Source of the DNA: Clostridium thermosuccinogenes
GTDB taxonomy: Bacteria > Bacillota > Clostridia > Acetivibrionales > DSM-5807
NCBI RefSeq assembly: GCF_002896855.1
Contig: NZ_CP021850.1
Location: 893,665-957,664 of the forward strand
Direction of reading: 5' to 3'
DNA: 64,000 nucleotides
Made by a program: the position numbers and the translations under genes
The notes under the pieces: model-generated
Told to the model about the DNA's origin: nothing
The model's database searches: none
What the model saw: only the letters and a program-made list of their open reading frames with translations
Part shown: positions 26,527 to 35,544 of the stretch, one piece after another
How positions within the stretch are numbered: the first letter of the stretch is position 1
How the letters are laid out: each line of letters starts with the position of its first letter

Positions 26527-27477
26527 ATGGTAAAATCCAAATCAAAAGTTGCAATAATCGGCAGTGGATTTGTTGGAGCTTCTACAGCTTTTGCAATGGC
26601 TATTAACGGGCTGGTAGCCGAAATGGTTCTCATTGATGTTAATAAGGAAAAAGCCTTTGGTGAGGCTATGGATATAAATCACGGCTTATCGTTCCTGAGT
26701 CCCATGTCAATTTATTCGGGTGATTATTCAGACTGCAAGGACTGCGACATAATAATCATAACTGCCGGAGTTAACAGAAAGCCCGGTGAAACCCGTCTGG
26801 ATCTTGCAAAGAAGAATGTATCCATAATGAAGGGTATTGCCGAAAATGTCATGAAATATTACAACCAAGGGGTTATACTTATGGTAGCCAACCCGGTGGA
26901 TGTTCTGACTTATATGTTCCACAAATGGGCAGGGCTTCCTGAAGGTAAGGTGATGGGTTCAGGTACGGTTCTCGATAGTTCCAGGTTCAGATACCTGTTG
27001 AGCGAGAAGCTTAATGTGGATGTAAGAAACATCCATGGATACATGATTGGAGAGCACGGAGACAGCCAACTGCCTGTTTGGAGCGGTGTCAATATTGCCG
27101 GAATGAAGATTGACGATTATTGCAAAGCCCATAATATCAGTTTTACTGAAGAGGACAAGCAGAAAATAGTTCAGGAAGTCAAGATGGCGGGAGCAACCAT
27201 CATAAAAAATAAGGGAGCGACTTATTATGCCATAGCTTGTTCGGTTAACAGGATTGTAGAAGCTTTGTTGAAGGACCAGAACTCCATAATGACAGTAGGC
27301 AGTGTTATAAACAACAAGTACGGAATAAATGATGTCGCATTAAACCTGCCTTGTATAGTGAACAGTAATGGAGTGGACAGAGTTCTGGACATCAGCCTCA
27401 CGGATGAGGAGCTCAAAGCTCTTAGGTATTCTGCCGATCAGGTAAAGGCTATAATCGATCAGGTGAAAGATATATAA
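26527..27477 (+). CDS. ldh: L-lactate dehydrogenase
   Basis: Reduces pyruvate to L-lactate with NADH, a fermentation end step. The 316-residue protein has GSGFVGASTAFAM (Rossmann), the VLIDVNKEKAFGEAMD block with the NAD-specific Asp, ITAGVNRKPGETRLD (mobile loop; Arg), ANPVDVLTY, GSGTVLDSSRFRYLL and the active-site His in MIGEHGDSQLPVWS. AAAGGAGG precedes ATG 26527. It is a single-gene unit with its own promoter and terminator. Confidence 0.97.
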   Translation: MVKSKSKVAIIGSGFVGASTAFAMAINGLVAEMVLIDVNKEKAFGEAMDINHGLSFLSPMSIYSGDYSDCKDCDIIIITAGVNRKPGETRLDLAKKNVSIMKGIAENVMKYYNQGVILMVANPVDVLTYMFHKWAGLPEGKVMGSGTVLDSSRFRYLLSEKLNVDVRNIHGYMIGEHGDSQLPVWSGVNIAGMKIDDYCKAHNISFTEEDKQKIVQEVKMAGATIIKNKGATYYAIACSVNRIVEALLKDQNSIMTVGSVINNKYGINDVALNLPCIVNSNGVDRVLDISLTDEELKALRYSADQVKAIIDQVKDI

Positions 27478-27600
27478 GGACTATATGCATTCGGGGATAA
27501 TCCCAAGCTTTCCGGTTCAGGGATTGCCTTTCTGGAAGAGAAGGCTTTAACCAAAAGGTTGATATCAAACAATTAAATAAATGCTAAGAATAAATGATAA

Positions 27601-27629
27601 AACGGTGAATCTCAGGATTCACCGTTTTT
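27601..27629 (+). terminator. Rho-independent terminator after ldh
   Basis: AACGGTGAATC (27601-27611) and GATTCACCGTT (27616-27626) form a perfect 11-bp stem with a T-run. Confidence 0.95.
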
Positions 27630-27728
27630 CTATTTTAGCAATGTTCTAAAATTGTACAGGCATGAATATATTCTTTTATGAATATGCCGGGATTGAGATT
27701 TATTCAATTTTTACTGGAGGGGAGATTA

Positions 27729-29579
27729 TTGAGGAACGAGCCGGTATTTAACATCGAACTGAAGGATGTTCTGGGTGCACTGAGAAGAAAATTCTATATA
27801 ATTATTTTCCTGACGGTTCTTTCATTGGCTTTATCCATATATTATACAAAAATAAAAACTGTTGTTTATTATGAGACCAGGGCATCACTAATGGTGGGTA
27901 GCTATGTAAGGGATGCATCGCCCCAGTTTAACGGCGACAGCATTGCTGGTGTGTTGGAGCTTATGGAAGCTTATAGGGTTATCGCCAATACCTCTGCTGT
28001 GGCAGAAAAAATCATAGAAAAACACGGTCTTAATGTCACCGCCGATGAGATAAAAGGTCTTATAGATGCCGTACATCAGCCGGAAACGCCTTACCTGGAC
28101 CTGACATTCAGCTGGGTAAACAGCGAGGAGGCTGGCCAAATACTGGACACCCTGATAGAAGCATATATCAATGAAGTGAAAAACATTTTTCCCGCCAGCA
28201 GCATCAGGGTGATTGATAGGGAAAGAAATCCCAGAGGGGTTGGCGAATCGTTATATAGGATATCAGCCAGGCTGGTAATAGGAATCGACTCTGCCAGCAG
28301 CGCTACCAATCCTCCCCAGTACCGGGCCGCCAATATTTCCAGCTACCAGGTACCGGAAGAAGCTTTCTATGCCATTGCAAAAACGAACTCCGTTGCAAAA
28401 AAGGTAATAGAAAAAGCAAATCTGAAAACATCCACTGCTTTTTTAAAAGGCCGTGTATCTGTTGACCTTTATAGAAATACACCCTTTTTGGATGTTATAA
28501 TCCGGTGGCCTGATCATGATGAAGCCATAACTGTACTGAATGGTTTTGTAGAAACCTATATCGATGAGGTAAAGCAATTTTATCCCTCCAGTGAATTGAA
28601 AATACTTGAGAAGGATGAAACACCTCAGGAGATAGTTATATCAAGAGACAGACTATATGTAACAGCCGGTTTGGCAGCCGGGCTTGTTCTGTCAGTCCTG
28701 CTGATATTTGCCATGGAATTTATGAATGACAATTTAAGGACGGAGACGGATGTGGAATCAAGCCTGCAGCTATCCGTAATCGGGCTCATACCGGAAGAGA
28801 GAAGGAAGTTTTTAAAATCCGGCTTCGGACTATCAGAGAAATTGAGTTATGCCGCTTCTGAGGCATGCAAGATTTTAAGAACCAATATCTATTTTACATC
28901 AGACAATGCCCGCGTCATCGCAGTAACCAGCGGCATGCCGGGAGAGGGAAAAACCGTAACCGCATCCAGTTTGGCAGTGGCGCTGGCTCAGGATAACAAG
29001 AAGACAATACTGGTGGACTGCAACATGAGAAAGCCGGATGTGCATTCGATATTCAAGACATCGGAAATCGGTCTGTCCAGCATACTTATGAATGAAGTCG
29101 AATGGTTTCTTGCCATACATAAAAGCGAAGTAGAAAATCTCTCAATACTGGCTGCCGGGGAGATATTAACTGAGCCTGTGGAGGCCCTCGCATCGGATCA
29201 TATGAAATATCTTATTGAGGTACTGCGCAGAGAGTTTGACTATATAATCCTGGATACCCCACCTTTGAATCTTGTGACGGATGCCTGCGTCCTGTCGGAA
29301 TACATCGATGGATATATCCTCGTGGTCTATTCCGGCAAATCGAGCAGATATAACACATTAAAAGCAAAAAAACTCCTGCAGTTTGCAGATGGTAAAATTC
29401 TTGGAATAGTATTGAACGGATCAAAAGAGGCGGACATTTGTAAAAAGTATAAAAAGCTGGCAAGGATTCAAAGAAGAAGGGCAGGAAAAAAGCATGTACC
29501 GGACGCTGGTGAGTATGATGTTAATGGCATGAACGAGCAGATTACGGTGTTCCCTTCCCCAAAAGCAAACGAAAGCTAG
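27729..29579 (+). CDS. Wzz/chain-length protein fused to tyrosine kinase (BY-kinase), with duplicated Wzz domain
   Basis: First gene of the exopolysaccharide locus; 616 residues from TTG 27729, chosen for GGAGGGGAG 4 bases upstream. It has a membrane helix at about 25-45, an external region made of two similar Wzz-like modules (each with an alpha-helical YxxI or AYxxI stretch and a xxPxxxIxVxDRERNP or xxPSSELKILEKDETP ending), a second helix near 310-330 and a cytosolic BY-kinase: Walker A GMPGEGKTVTAS (about 402-413), Walker A' ILVDCNMRKPD and Walker B YIILDTPP. It would set polymer length. The C-terminus has few Tyr, unlike the usual Tyr cluster. Confidence 0.88.
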   Translation: MRNEPVFNIELKDVLGALRRKFYIIIFLTVLSLALSIYYTKIKTVVYYETRASLMVGSYVRDASPQFNGDSIAGVLELMEAYRVIANTSAVAEKIIEKHGLNVTADEIKGLIDAVHQPETPYLDLTFSWVNSEEAGQILDTLIEAYINEVKNIFPASSIRVIDRERNPRGVGESLYRISARLVIGIDSASSATNPPQYRAANISSYQVPEEAFYAIAKTNSVAKKVIEKANLKTSTAFLKGRVSVDLYRNTPFLDVIIRWPDHDEAITVLNGFVETYIDEVKQFYPSSELKILEKDETPQEIVISRDRLYVTAGLAAGLVLSVLLIFAMEFMNDNLRTETDVESSLQLSVIGLIPEERRKFLKSGFGLSEKLSYAASEACKILRTNIYFTSDNARVIAVTSGMPGEGKTVTASSLAVALAQDNKKTILVDCNMRKPDVHSIFKTSEIGLSSILMNEVEWFLAIHKSEVENLSILAAGEILTEPVEALASDHMKYLIEVLRREFDYIILDTPPLNLVTDACVLSEYIDGYILVVYSGKSSRYNTLKAKKLLQFADGKILGIVLNGSKEADICKKYKKLARIQRRRAGKKHVPDAGEYDVNGMNEQITVFPSPKANES

Positions 29580-29672
29580 CAGGTCGGATTACCTAAAACT
29601 GTTAATATTGCCCGGACAACTTGCATAGATATAAGTAAATTCAGGAAGGCTGTCATTTGTGGGGGTATGTAA

Positions 29673-30821
29673 ATGAGGGACAGCAAGAGAATATATTTAT
29701 CTTCACCGCATATGGGCGGATTGGAGGAGCAATTTGTCAGGGAAGCCTTTAATACCAACTGGATAGCTCCCTTAGGTCCACATGTGGATATGTTTGAAAG
29801 GGAATTGGCCGAACTGGTAGGTATAAAACATGCTGCAGCGCTGTCTTCCGGTACTGCGGCAATCCATCTGGCTTTGAAATATCTAGGAGTAAAAAGAGGG
29901 GATAAGGTCTTTTGCTCATCCCTTACCTTTGCAGCCAGCTGTAATCCAATATTATATCAAGGTGCAGAACCGATATTCATAGATTCAGAACCTGAAAGCT
30001 GGAATATGTCTCCCAGAGCCCTCAAAAAGGCTTTCGAGGATAGCGCTGCTGAAGGAGTAATGCCCAAAGCGGTAATAGTGGTCAACCTTTATGGTCAAAG
30101 TGCTGATATGGACAAGATAAAGGAAATTTGCGCCTGCTACAACGTACCGGTGATAGAGGATGCGGCAGAATCCTTGGGAGCTACTTACCGGGGAAAATAC
30201 AGCGGAACCCTTGGGTATTTCGGCATATATTCCTTCAATGGGAACAAAATCATTACGACAGCAGGTGGGGGCATGCTGGTATCCGACGATGAAGAGGCCA
30301 TAAAGAAAGCCCGTTTCTGGGCGACCCAGGCCAGGGATGCTGCAAGACACTATCAGCATAGTGAAGTGGGATATAACTATAGGATGAGCAACGTGCTGGC
30401 AGGTATAGGCAGAGGACAGCTAAGGGTGCTTCACGAAAGAATCCGAAAGAAGAAGCATATTTATATGGCATACAAGGAAGGCCTGTCGGATTTGGAGGAT
30501 ATTGAATTTATGCCGATAGCCGCATATGGAGAGCCCAATTACTGGCTGACGGTGATCACTCTGAAGCAGGGATGTGGAGTTGAACCGCTGGACATACTCC
30601 AGGAGCTGGAGGACAACAACATCGAGTCGCGGCCGGTATGGAAGCCCATGCACCTGCAGCCTGTATTCAAGAGTTGCCGATTCTATCCTTTTAGCGATTC
30701 AGGTACAAGCATATCTGAAGATATCTTTAACCGGGGGCTATGTCTGCCTTCCGACACCAAAATGACGGATGAAGATTTAAACAGGGTTATGAGCGTAATC
30801 AGGAAGCTCTTTAAAAAATAG
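29673..30821 (+). CDS. DegT/DnrJ/EryC1 aminotransferase, EpsN/PglE-like
   Basis: A 382-residue PLP enzyme of the sugar aminotransferase class, with SSGTAAIHLALKYLGV near the PLP phosphate site, EDAAESLGATY and the PLP Lys in SFNGNKIITTAGGGML. It should aminate a UDP-4-keto-6-deoxysugar, as EpsN or PglE do for bacillosamine-type sugars. The 4,6-dehydratase that would supply it is not in the window. Next to it lie the priming transferase and a PglD-like acetyltransferase, the standard trio. Confidence 0.9.
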   Translation: MRDSKRIYLSSPHMGGLEEQFVREAFNTNWIAPLGPHVDMFERELAELVGIKHAAALSSGTAAIHLALKYLGVKRGDKVFCSSLTFAASCNPILYQGAEPIFIDSEPESWNMSPRALKKAFEDSAAEGVMPKAVIVVNLYGQSADMDKIKEICACYNVPVIEDAAESLGATYRGKYSGTLGYFGIYSFNGNKIITTAGGGMLVSDDEEAIKKARFWATQARDAARHYQHSEVGYNYRMSNVLAGIGRGQLRVLHERIRKKKHIYMAYKEGLSDLEDIEFMPIAAYGEPNYWLTVITLKQGCGVEPLDILQELEDNNIESRPVWKPMHLQPVFKSCRFYPFSDSGTSISEDIFNRGLCLPSDTKMTDEDLNRVMSVIRKLFKK

Positions 30822-30839
30822 TTTAGGGTGGAAATACAT

Positions 30840-31436
30840 ATGCTTGCCAAAAGGTTTTTAGACATAGCCTTGAGCCTGGTGGCCGCAATACTGGGTATGC
30901 CATTGATTATCGCAATAACGGTGCTGGTTTTAGTCAAGCTGGGACGCCCTGTGCTGTTCACGCAGGAAAGGGTGGGCAGAAAAGGCAGGATATTCAGGAT
31001 ATATAAGTTCAGAACCATGGTGGATGCAAAAGACAGCAATGGAAATCCACTTCCGGATGCAGAAAGGCTGACGGGTTTTGGAAAATGGCTTAGAAGCACG
31101 AGTCTGGACGAACTGCCGGAGCTGCTCAATGTCATAAAGGGAGATATGAGTCTTGTGGGTCCGAGGCCTTTGCTGGTAGACTACCTGCCCCTTTACAACG
31201 AAAGGCAGATGAAGAGGCATGATGTCCTTCCCGGCATAACCGGCTGGGCACAGGTAAACGGGAGAAACCTCATCAGCTGGGAAAAGAAGTTTGAACTGGA
31301 TTTGTGGTATGTGGACAATTGGTCGTTGTGGCTGGACATAAAGATTATTCTCATGACAGTTGTTAGGGTATTGAAGCGGGAAGGCATTAACCAATCCGGT
31401 ATGGTTACGGTGGAAAGGTTTAATGGATATAACTGA
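30840..31436 (+). CDS. Priming glycosyl-1-phosphate transferase, EpsL/PglC-like
   Basis: A 198-residue membrane phosphoglycosyl transferase of the small monotopic type: one N-terminal reentrant helix (about 9-30), KFRTMVDAKDSNGNPLPD with the catalytic Asp-Glu region (SLDELPELLNV), and GPRPLLVDYL with a C-terminal ITGWAQVNGRN. It moves a sugar-1-phosphate from a UDP-sugar to undecaprenyl phosphate to start the repeat unit. ATG 30840 has AGGGTGG upstream. Confidence 0.93.
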   Translation: MLAKRFLDIALSLVAAILGMPLIIAITVLVLVKLGRPVLFTQERVGRKGRIFRIYKFRTMVDAKDSNGNPLPDAERLTGFGKWLRSTSLDELPELLNVIKGDMSLVGPRPLLVDYLPLYNERQMKRHDVLPGITGWAQVNGRNLISWEKKFELDLWYVDNWSLWLDIKIILMTVVRVLKREGINQSGMVTVERFNGYN

Positions 31437-31452
31437 TTTGGAGGGCTGGAAC

Positions 31453-32103
31453 GTGAAGGATTTGGTGATTATAGGAGCCGGAGGGGTAGGCAGGGAAACG
31501 GCAATGGTGGTGGAACAGATAAATCAGGCAGGCGCTGAATGGAACCTGCTGGGATTCATTGATGATGATGTACGGCTCCACGGAGCTTTGGTAAACCGGT
31601 ACAAGGTTTTGGGAGGAATGGACCGGATTGATAGTTTCAAAGAGGCTTATGTAGTATGCGCAATAGCCAATTGTGCCGTCAGAAAAAGCATAATCTGCGC
31701 TGTCAGGCAAAAGGTTAAAGGATTCGCCAATATCATCCATCCGTCGGTATATCTATCCCCTGATAACTCCATTGGCGAGGGAAACATAATTTACCCCGGT
31801 GTGGTACTCTCAACAAACGTAACCATAGGAAACCATGTGATTATCAGCCCTAAGTGCGGGATAGGACATGACGCGGTAATCCGGGATTACTGCTCCCTGC
31901 TTTGGAATGTAAACGTTTCAGGTCATGTGGACATTGGTGAAGGAGTAACCATGGGAAGCGGATCTACCGTCATACAGAACCGGACAATAGGAGAAGGCAC
32001 AATTGTTGGGGCCGGAGCAACCGTGATCCATGACCTTCCTCCATATTGCACCGCTGTAGGTGTACCGGCAAGGGTGATAAAAAATAACATAAAACCGGCA
32101 TAA
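31453..32103 (+). CDS. NeuD/PglD-like sugar O/N-acetyltransferase, EpsM-like
   Basis: A 216-residue left-handed beta-helix acetyltransferase. N-terminal Rossmann-like part (DLVIIGAGGVGRETAMV) then hexapeptide repeats (GNIIYPGVVLSTNVTIGNHV, CGIGHDAVIRDY and onward) ending in the usual VGVPARVI. It likely N-acetylates the aminosugar made by the aminotransferase upstream. GTG 31453 is preferred for GGAGGG 7 bases upstream; an ATG at 31423 overlaps the previous gene. Confidence 0.9.
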   Translation: MKDLVIIGAGGVGRETAMVVEQINQAGAEWNLLGFIDDDVRLHGALVNRYKVLGGMDRIDSFKEAYVVCAIANCAVRKSIICAVRQKVKGFANIIHPSVYLSPDNSIGEGNIIYPGVVLSTNVTIGNHVIISPKCGIGHDAVIRDYCSLLWNVNVSGHVDIGEGVTMGSGSTVIQNRTIGEGTIVGAGATVIHDLPPYCTAVGVPARVIKNNIKPA

Positions 32104-32166
32104 ATCATCGGTGGGGAAACATAAATTTATTTATATGGAACCGGTATGAAAAATATGGAGGGGTAA

Positions 32167-33396
32167 ATGCGTAAAAAAATTCTTTATTGCGCGACCGTGG
32201 ACTATCATTTCAAGGCTTTTCACCTTCCGTACATGAAATGGTTTCAGGAGCAGGGCTGGGAGGTCCATGTCGCAGCCCGGGGAGATATGAAGCTTCCCTA
32301 TTGCGACAGGAAGTACAACATCAGCATGGAAAGGTCTCCTATAAAGCTTGGAAATGTTAAGGCATACAGAGATCTAAAAAGGATCATGGACCAGAACGGA
32401 TACGATATAGTCCACGCCCATACGCCGATGGGCGGGGTATTAGCCAGACTCGCCGCCAGGGACGCCAGAAAGTCCGGCACAAAAGTTCTTTACACTGCTC
32501 ACGGTTTCCACTTCTACAAAGGATCTCCTCTAACCAACTGGATTGTATATTATCCGCTGGAGCGATGGCTGTCCCATTATACCGACTGCCTTATAACCAT
32601 CAATTATGAAGATTACCGCCTGGCATCGAAACATAAATTCAAAGCGGGAAGCATAGAGCATGTGCACGGGGTGGGGGTTGACACCGTGCGCTTTAGCCCG
32701 GTAAGCCATAGTGAAAGAAACAGGCTTAGGGAAAGGCATGGATATAGAGAAGAAGACTTTTTGCTGTATTATGTGGCGGAGCTCAACAAAAACAAAAACC
32801 AGGGGCTGCTTATAAAAGCTGTGGCCAAAGCCAGGCATAAAATACCGACTATCCGGCTTTTGCTGGTTGGTGACGGCCATATGGGCAAATATTACAGGAA
32901 GCTGGCAGAAAAGCTTGGTGTCAATGATGTGGTTGATTTTCTGGGATTCAGGAAGGATGTGGATGAGTTCGCAAAAATGTGCAATGTGGCAGTGGCCGGC
33001 AGCTTGAGGGAGGGCTTACCGGTTAACATAATAGAGGCGATGGCCTGCGGCAGACCAGTCATAGCCAGGGACAACCGGGGACACAGGGAACTGGTTATGG
33101 ATGGTGTGACCGGCCGACTGGTCTCGGAAAACTCTGCCGACAGGTTTTCCCAATATATTATAGAGCTTTATGAGCATAGGGATAAAATCGAGTTTATGGG
33201 CGAAAAGGCACGGGAGCGTGTATTGAACACATACAGCCTGGACAGCGCTGCAGGGGAAATGATCCGAATATATCAAAGATATGGGTGTGAAGCTGATGAA
33301 GCCGTTGGTCAGTGTGATAGTACCTGTGTACAATGTGGAGGAATATCTGCCGGAATGCCTGGACAGCATCCTGTCACAGACATTAAGAAAAATTGA
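32167..33396 (+). CDS. GT4-family glycosyltransferase, EpsD-like
   Basis: A 409-residue GT-B enzyme close in pattern to EpsD of Bacillus: AHTPMGGVLARLAARD, YTAHGFHFYKG and TDCLITINYEDY in the N-half; the nucleotide-sugar half has RLLLVGDGHMGKYY and the EGLPVNIIEAMACGRPVI glycosyltransferase signature. The last residues (from about 372) look unlike the family and run into the next gene by about 100 bases, which may mean the family-like end has been lost or that there is a frameshift near 33280. Confidence 0.88.
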   Translation: MRKKILYCATVDYHFKAFHLPYMKWFQEQGWEVHVAARGDMKLPYCDRKYNISMERSPIKLGNVKAYRDLKRIMDQNGYDIVHAHTPMGGVLARLAARDARKSGTKVLYTAHGFHFYKGSPLTNWIVYYPLERWLSHYTDCLITINYEDYRLASKHKFKAGSIEHVHGVGVDTVRFSPVSHSERNRLRERHGYREEDFLLYYVAELNKNKNQGLLIKAVAKARHKIPTIRLLLVGDGHMGKYYRKLAEKLGVNDVVDFLGFRKDVDEFAKMCNVAVAGSLREGLPVNIIEAMACGRPVIARDNRGHRELVMDGVTGRLVSENSADRFSQYIIELYEHRDKIEFMGEKARERVLNTYSLDSAAGEMIRIYQRYGCEADEAVGQCDSTCVQCGGISAGMPGQHPVTDIKKN

Positions 33397-34357
33397 AATT
33401 ATTGCTGTTGACGACGGATCTACCGATAACAGCGGCAGCATTCTGGATGATTATGCAAGAAAAGATAAGAGGCTGAAAGTAATTCACAAGGAGAATGAAG
33501 GGGTTTCCGAAGCAAGAAATGAGGCATTAAAGCATGTGCGGGGCAGGTTTGTAGGGTTTGTGGATTCCGACGACTGGATAGACAGGGAAATGTATGAGGT
33601 CATGTACCGGATGGCGGCGGACAAAAAGATGGATATAGTTATGTGTGGCTATGTAAGGGAATTCGCCGGTCACTCCCGGGTGAAGAACATGGGCATTAAG
33701 GATGGTACCGTAATTAAAGGGAAAGACGGATGCAGGCAATTTTTGCGCAAAATGATAGGCCCTGCTGCTGGAGAAATACCGGTTACGGAGAGCCTTGACA
33801 TGCACGGCGTAATATGGAACAAGCTTTACGATGCGCGTCTCTTAAAGGATATTGCATTTTGCTCCCTGAAAGAGATCGGCAGCTGCGAAGACCTGCTGTT
33901 CAATTTATATGCCTTTAATAATGCCGAATCCATCATGTTCATTGACATGCCTTATTATCATTATAGAAAAACTTCCCGGGTTTCTGTCACCGGCCGGTAC
34001 AGGCCCAACCTGGTGGAGCAGAGAAAGAGATTGATAGATCTGATCCATGACTTTCTTTGTCAAAACGGCTATGCTCCAGTGTTTTATGAAGCCTTGAACA
34101 ACAGGATCTGCCTGGGGGTAATGGGGCTGGGACTTAACATAATTGCCAAGGATAACAAAGCCGGCTGCATTAAAAAGGTCGGACAGATGAGGGAAATGCT
34201 TTCGGAGGAATATATTGCAAACGCCTTCAGCAAGTTTGATATTACAGAGCTTCCCCTGCACTGGAGAGTGTTCTACCGGTTTGCGAAAAACAAGAATGGC
34301 ATGGGCTTTTATATCATGGTCAAGGCCATAAAGCTATTGATAAATATCGTAAGATGA
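33296..34357 (+). CDS. GT2-family glycosyltransferase
   Basis: About 353 residues. PLVSVIVPVYNVEEYLPECL and VDDGSTDNSGSILDDYA are the GT-A start, VDSDDWIDREMYEVMY carries the metal-binding DxD. It adds a sugar to the lipid-linked repeat unit. ATG 33296 lies about 100 bases inside the upstream gene's reading frame, an unusual overlap; a start at 33281 is also possible but has no better site. Confidence 0.88.
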   Translation: MKPLVSVIVPVYNVEEYLPECLDSILSQTLRKIEIIAVDDGSTDNSGSILDDYARKDKRLKVIHKENEGVSEARNEALKHVRGRFVGFVDSDDWIDREMYEVMYRMAADKKMDIVMCGYVREFAGHSRVKNMGIKDGTVIKGKDGCRQFLRKMIGPAAGEIPVTESLDMHGVIWNKLYDARLLKDIAFCSLKEIGSCEDLLFNLYAFNNAESIMFIDMPYYHYRKTSRVSVTGRYRPNLVEQRKRLIDLIHDFLCQNGYAPVFYEALNNRICLGVMGLGLNIIAKDNKAGCIKKVGQMREMLSEEYIANAFSKFDITELPLHWRVFYRFAKNKNGMGFYIMVKAIKLLINIVR

Positions 34358-34371
34358 GTCGGGGGTAATGT

Positions 34372-35532
34372 ATGGAGCCGATAAGGGTATTGCAGGTGGT
34401 TACCGTCATGAACCGCGGGGGCGCTGAAACCATGCTTATGAACATATATAGGAACATTGACCGCAGTAAAGTTCAATTTGATTTTTTGACCCACAGGCTT
34501 GAGGAAGGAGCCTATGATCAGGAAATTCAGGAGTTGGGAGGAAGAATATTTAGATTTCCGCCCATCAGGCCTCAACGGTATGCAAGATATTTCAGAGAAC
34601 TGGATGAAATTTTTTCCCATCATCCGGAATACAGGATTGTCCACTCGCATATAAATGAGAACAGCAGCTTTGTCCTACGGGCTGCAAAAAAGGCAGGAGT
34701 ACCGGTAAGGATAGCTCATAGCCATACCAGCAATCTACCTTTGGATTACAAACTGCCTTTCAGATACTACGGCAGATTTTTTTTCAGGGAAAATGCCACC
34801 CATTGCTATGCCTGTTCGACTGAGGCAGGAAAGTGGCTGTTTAAAAGATATGCCGCACAAAACAGCGGAGTTGAGATATTAAAGAACGGAGTGGATTATG
34901 ACACCTTCAAGTACGACCATGAGGTAAGAAGTAAACTGAGAAGGGAAATGGAGCTGGAGGATAAATTCGTGGTCGGGCACGTGGGACGGTTTGACAAGTC
35001 TAAAAATCACGCCTTTTTGCTGGAGGTATTTAAGGAGATTCATAACGTCAGGACGGATTCAGTTCTGCTGCTGGCAGGGGATGGATATCTGAGACCTAAT
35101 ATCCTAAAGAAAATCGAAAAGCTGGGGCTTACAGGTTCGGTAAGACTTCTGGGGATGCGCAGCGATGTTGCCCGGCTGTTGCAGGTCATGGACATTTTCT
35201 TATTTCCATCGATTTTCGAAGGCCTGCCGATGGCGTTGGTCGAAGCCCAGGCTGCCGGACTTGAGTGCATCGTTTCCGACGCAGTTTCCAAAGAGTCGGA
35301 TATCGGGGCAGGCCTGGTCAGATTTGTGAGCCTTAAGGAGCCTCCTAAAGCTTGGGCTGAAAAAGCGCTGAACGTAAGCTTGAACCGTGTGGATTCAAAG
35401 GAAGCCTTGATAAAAAGCGGATTCGACATTGTCCATATATCACGGTCAATACAGGACTTCTATATACATAACGCGGAGAATTACGGTGAGCTCGGAGCAG
35501 TTGATGTGCTTCCGGGCAATGCGGGTGCATAG
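34372..35532 (+). CDS. GT4-family glycosyltransferase
   Basis: A 386-residue GT-B transferase. RVLQVVTVMNRGGAETMLMN is the N-terminal glycine loop, VRIAHSHTSN and the late EGLPMALVEAQAAGLECIVS the C-terminal signature (EGLPxxLVEAQ). It is alike to 36462-37727, which has the same GGAETML start and FDF pattern, so the two arose by duplication. GGGGG sits near the ATG. Confidence 0.92.
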   Translation: MEPIRVLQVVTVMNRGGAETMLMNIYRNIDRSKVQFDFLTHRLEEGAYDQEIQELGGRIFRFPPIRPQRYARYFRELDEIFSHHPEYRIVHSHINENSSFVLRAAKKAGVPVRIAHSHTSNLPLDYKLPFRYYGRFFFRENATHCYACSTEAGKWLFKRYAAQNSGVEILKNGVDYDTFKYDHEVRSKLRREMELEDKFVVGHVGRFDKSKNHAFLLEVFKEIHNVRTDSVLLLAGDGYLRPNILKKIEKLGLTGSVRLLGMRSDVARLLQVMDIFLFPSIFEGLPMALVEAQAAGLECIVSDAVSKESDIGAGLVRFVSLKEPPKAWAEKALNVSLNRVDSKEALIKSGFDIVHISRSIQDFYIHNAENYGELGAVDVLPGNAGA

Positions 35533-35544
35533 AGGTGGTCATGT

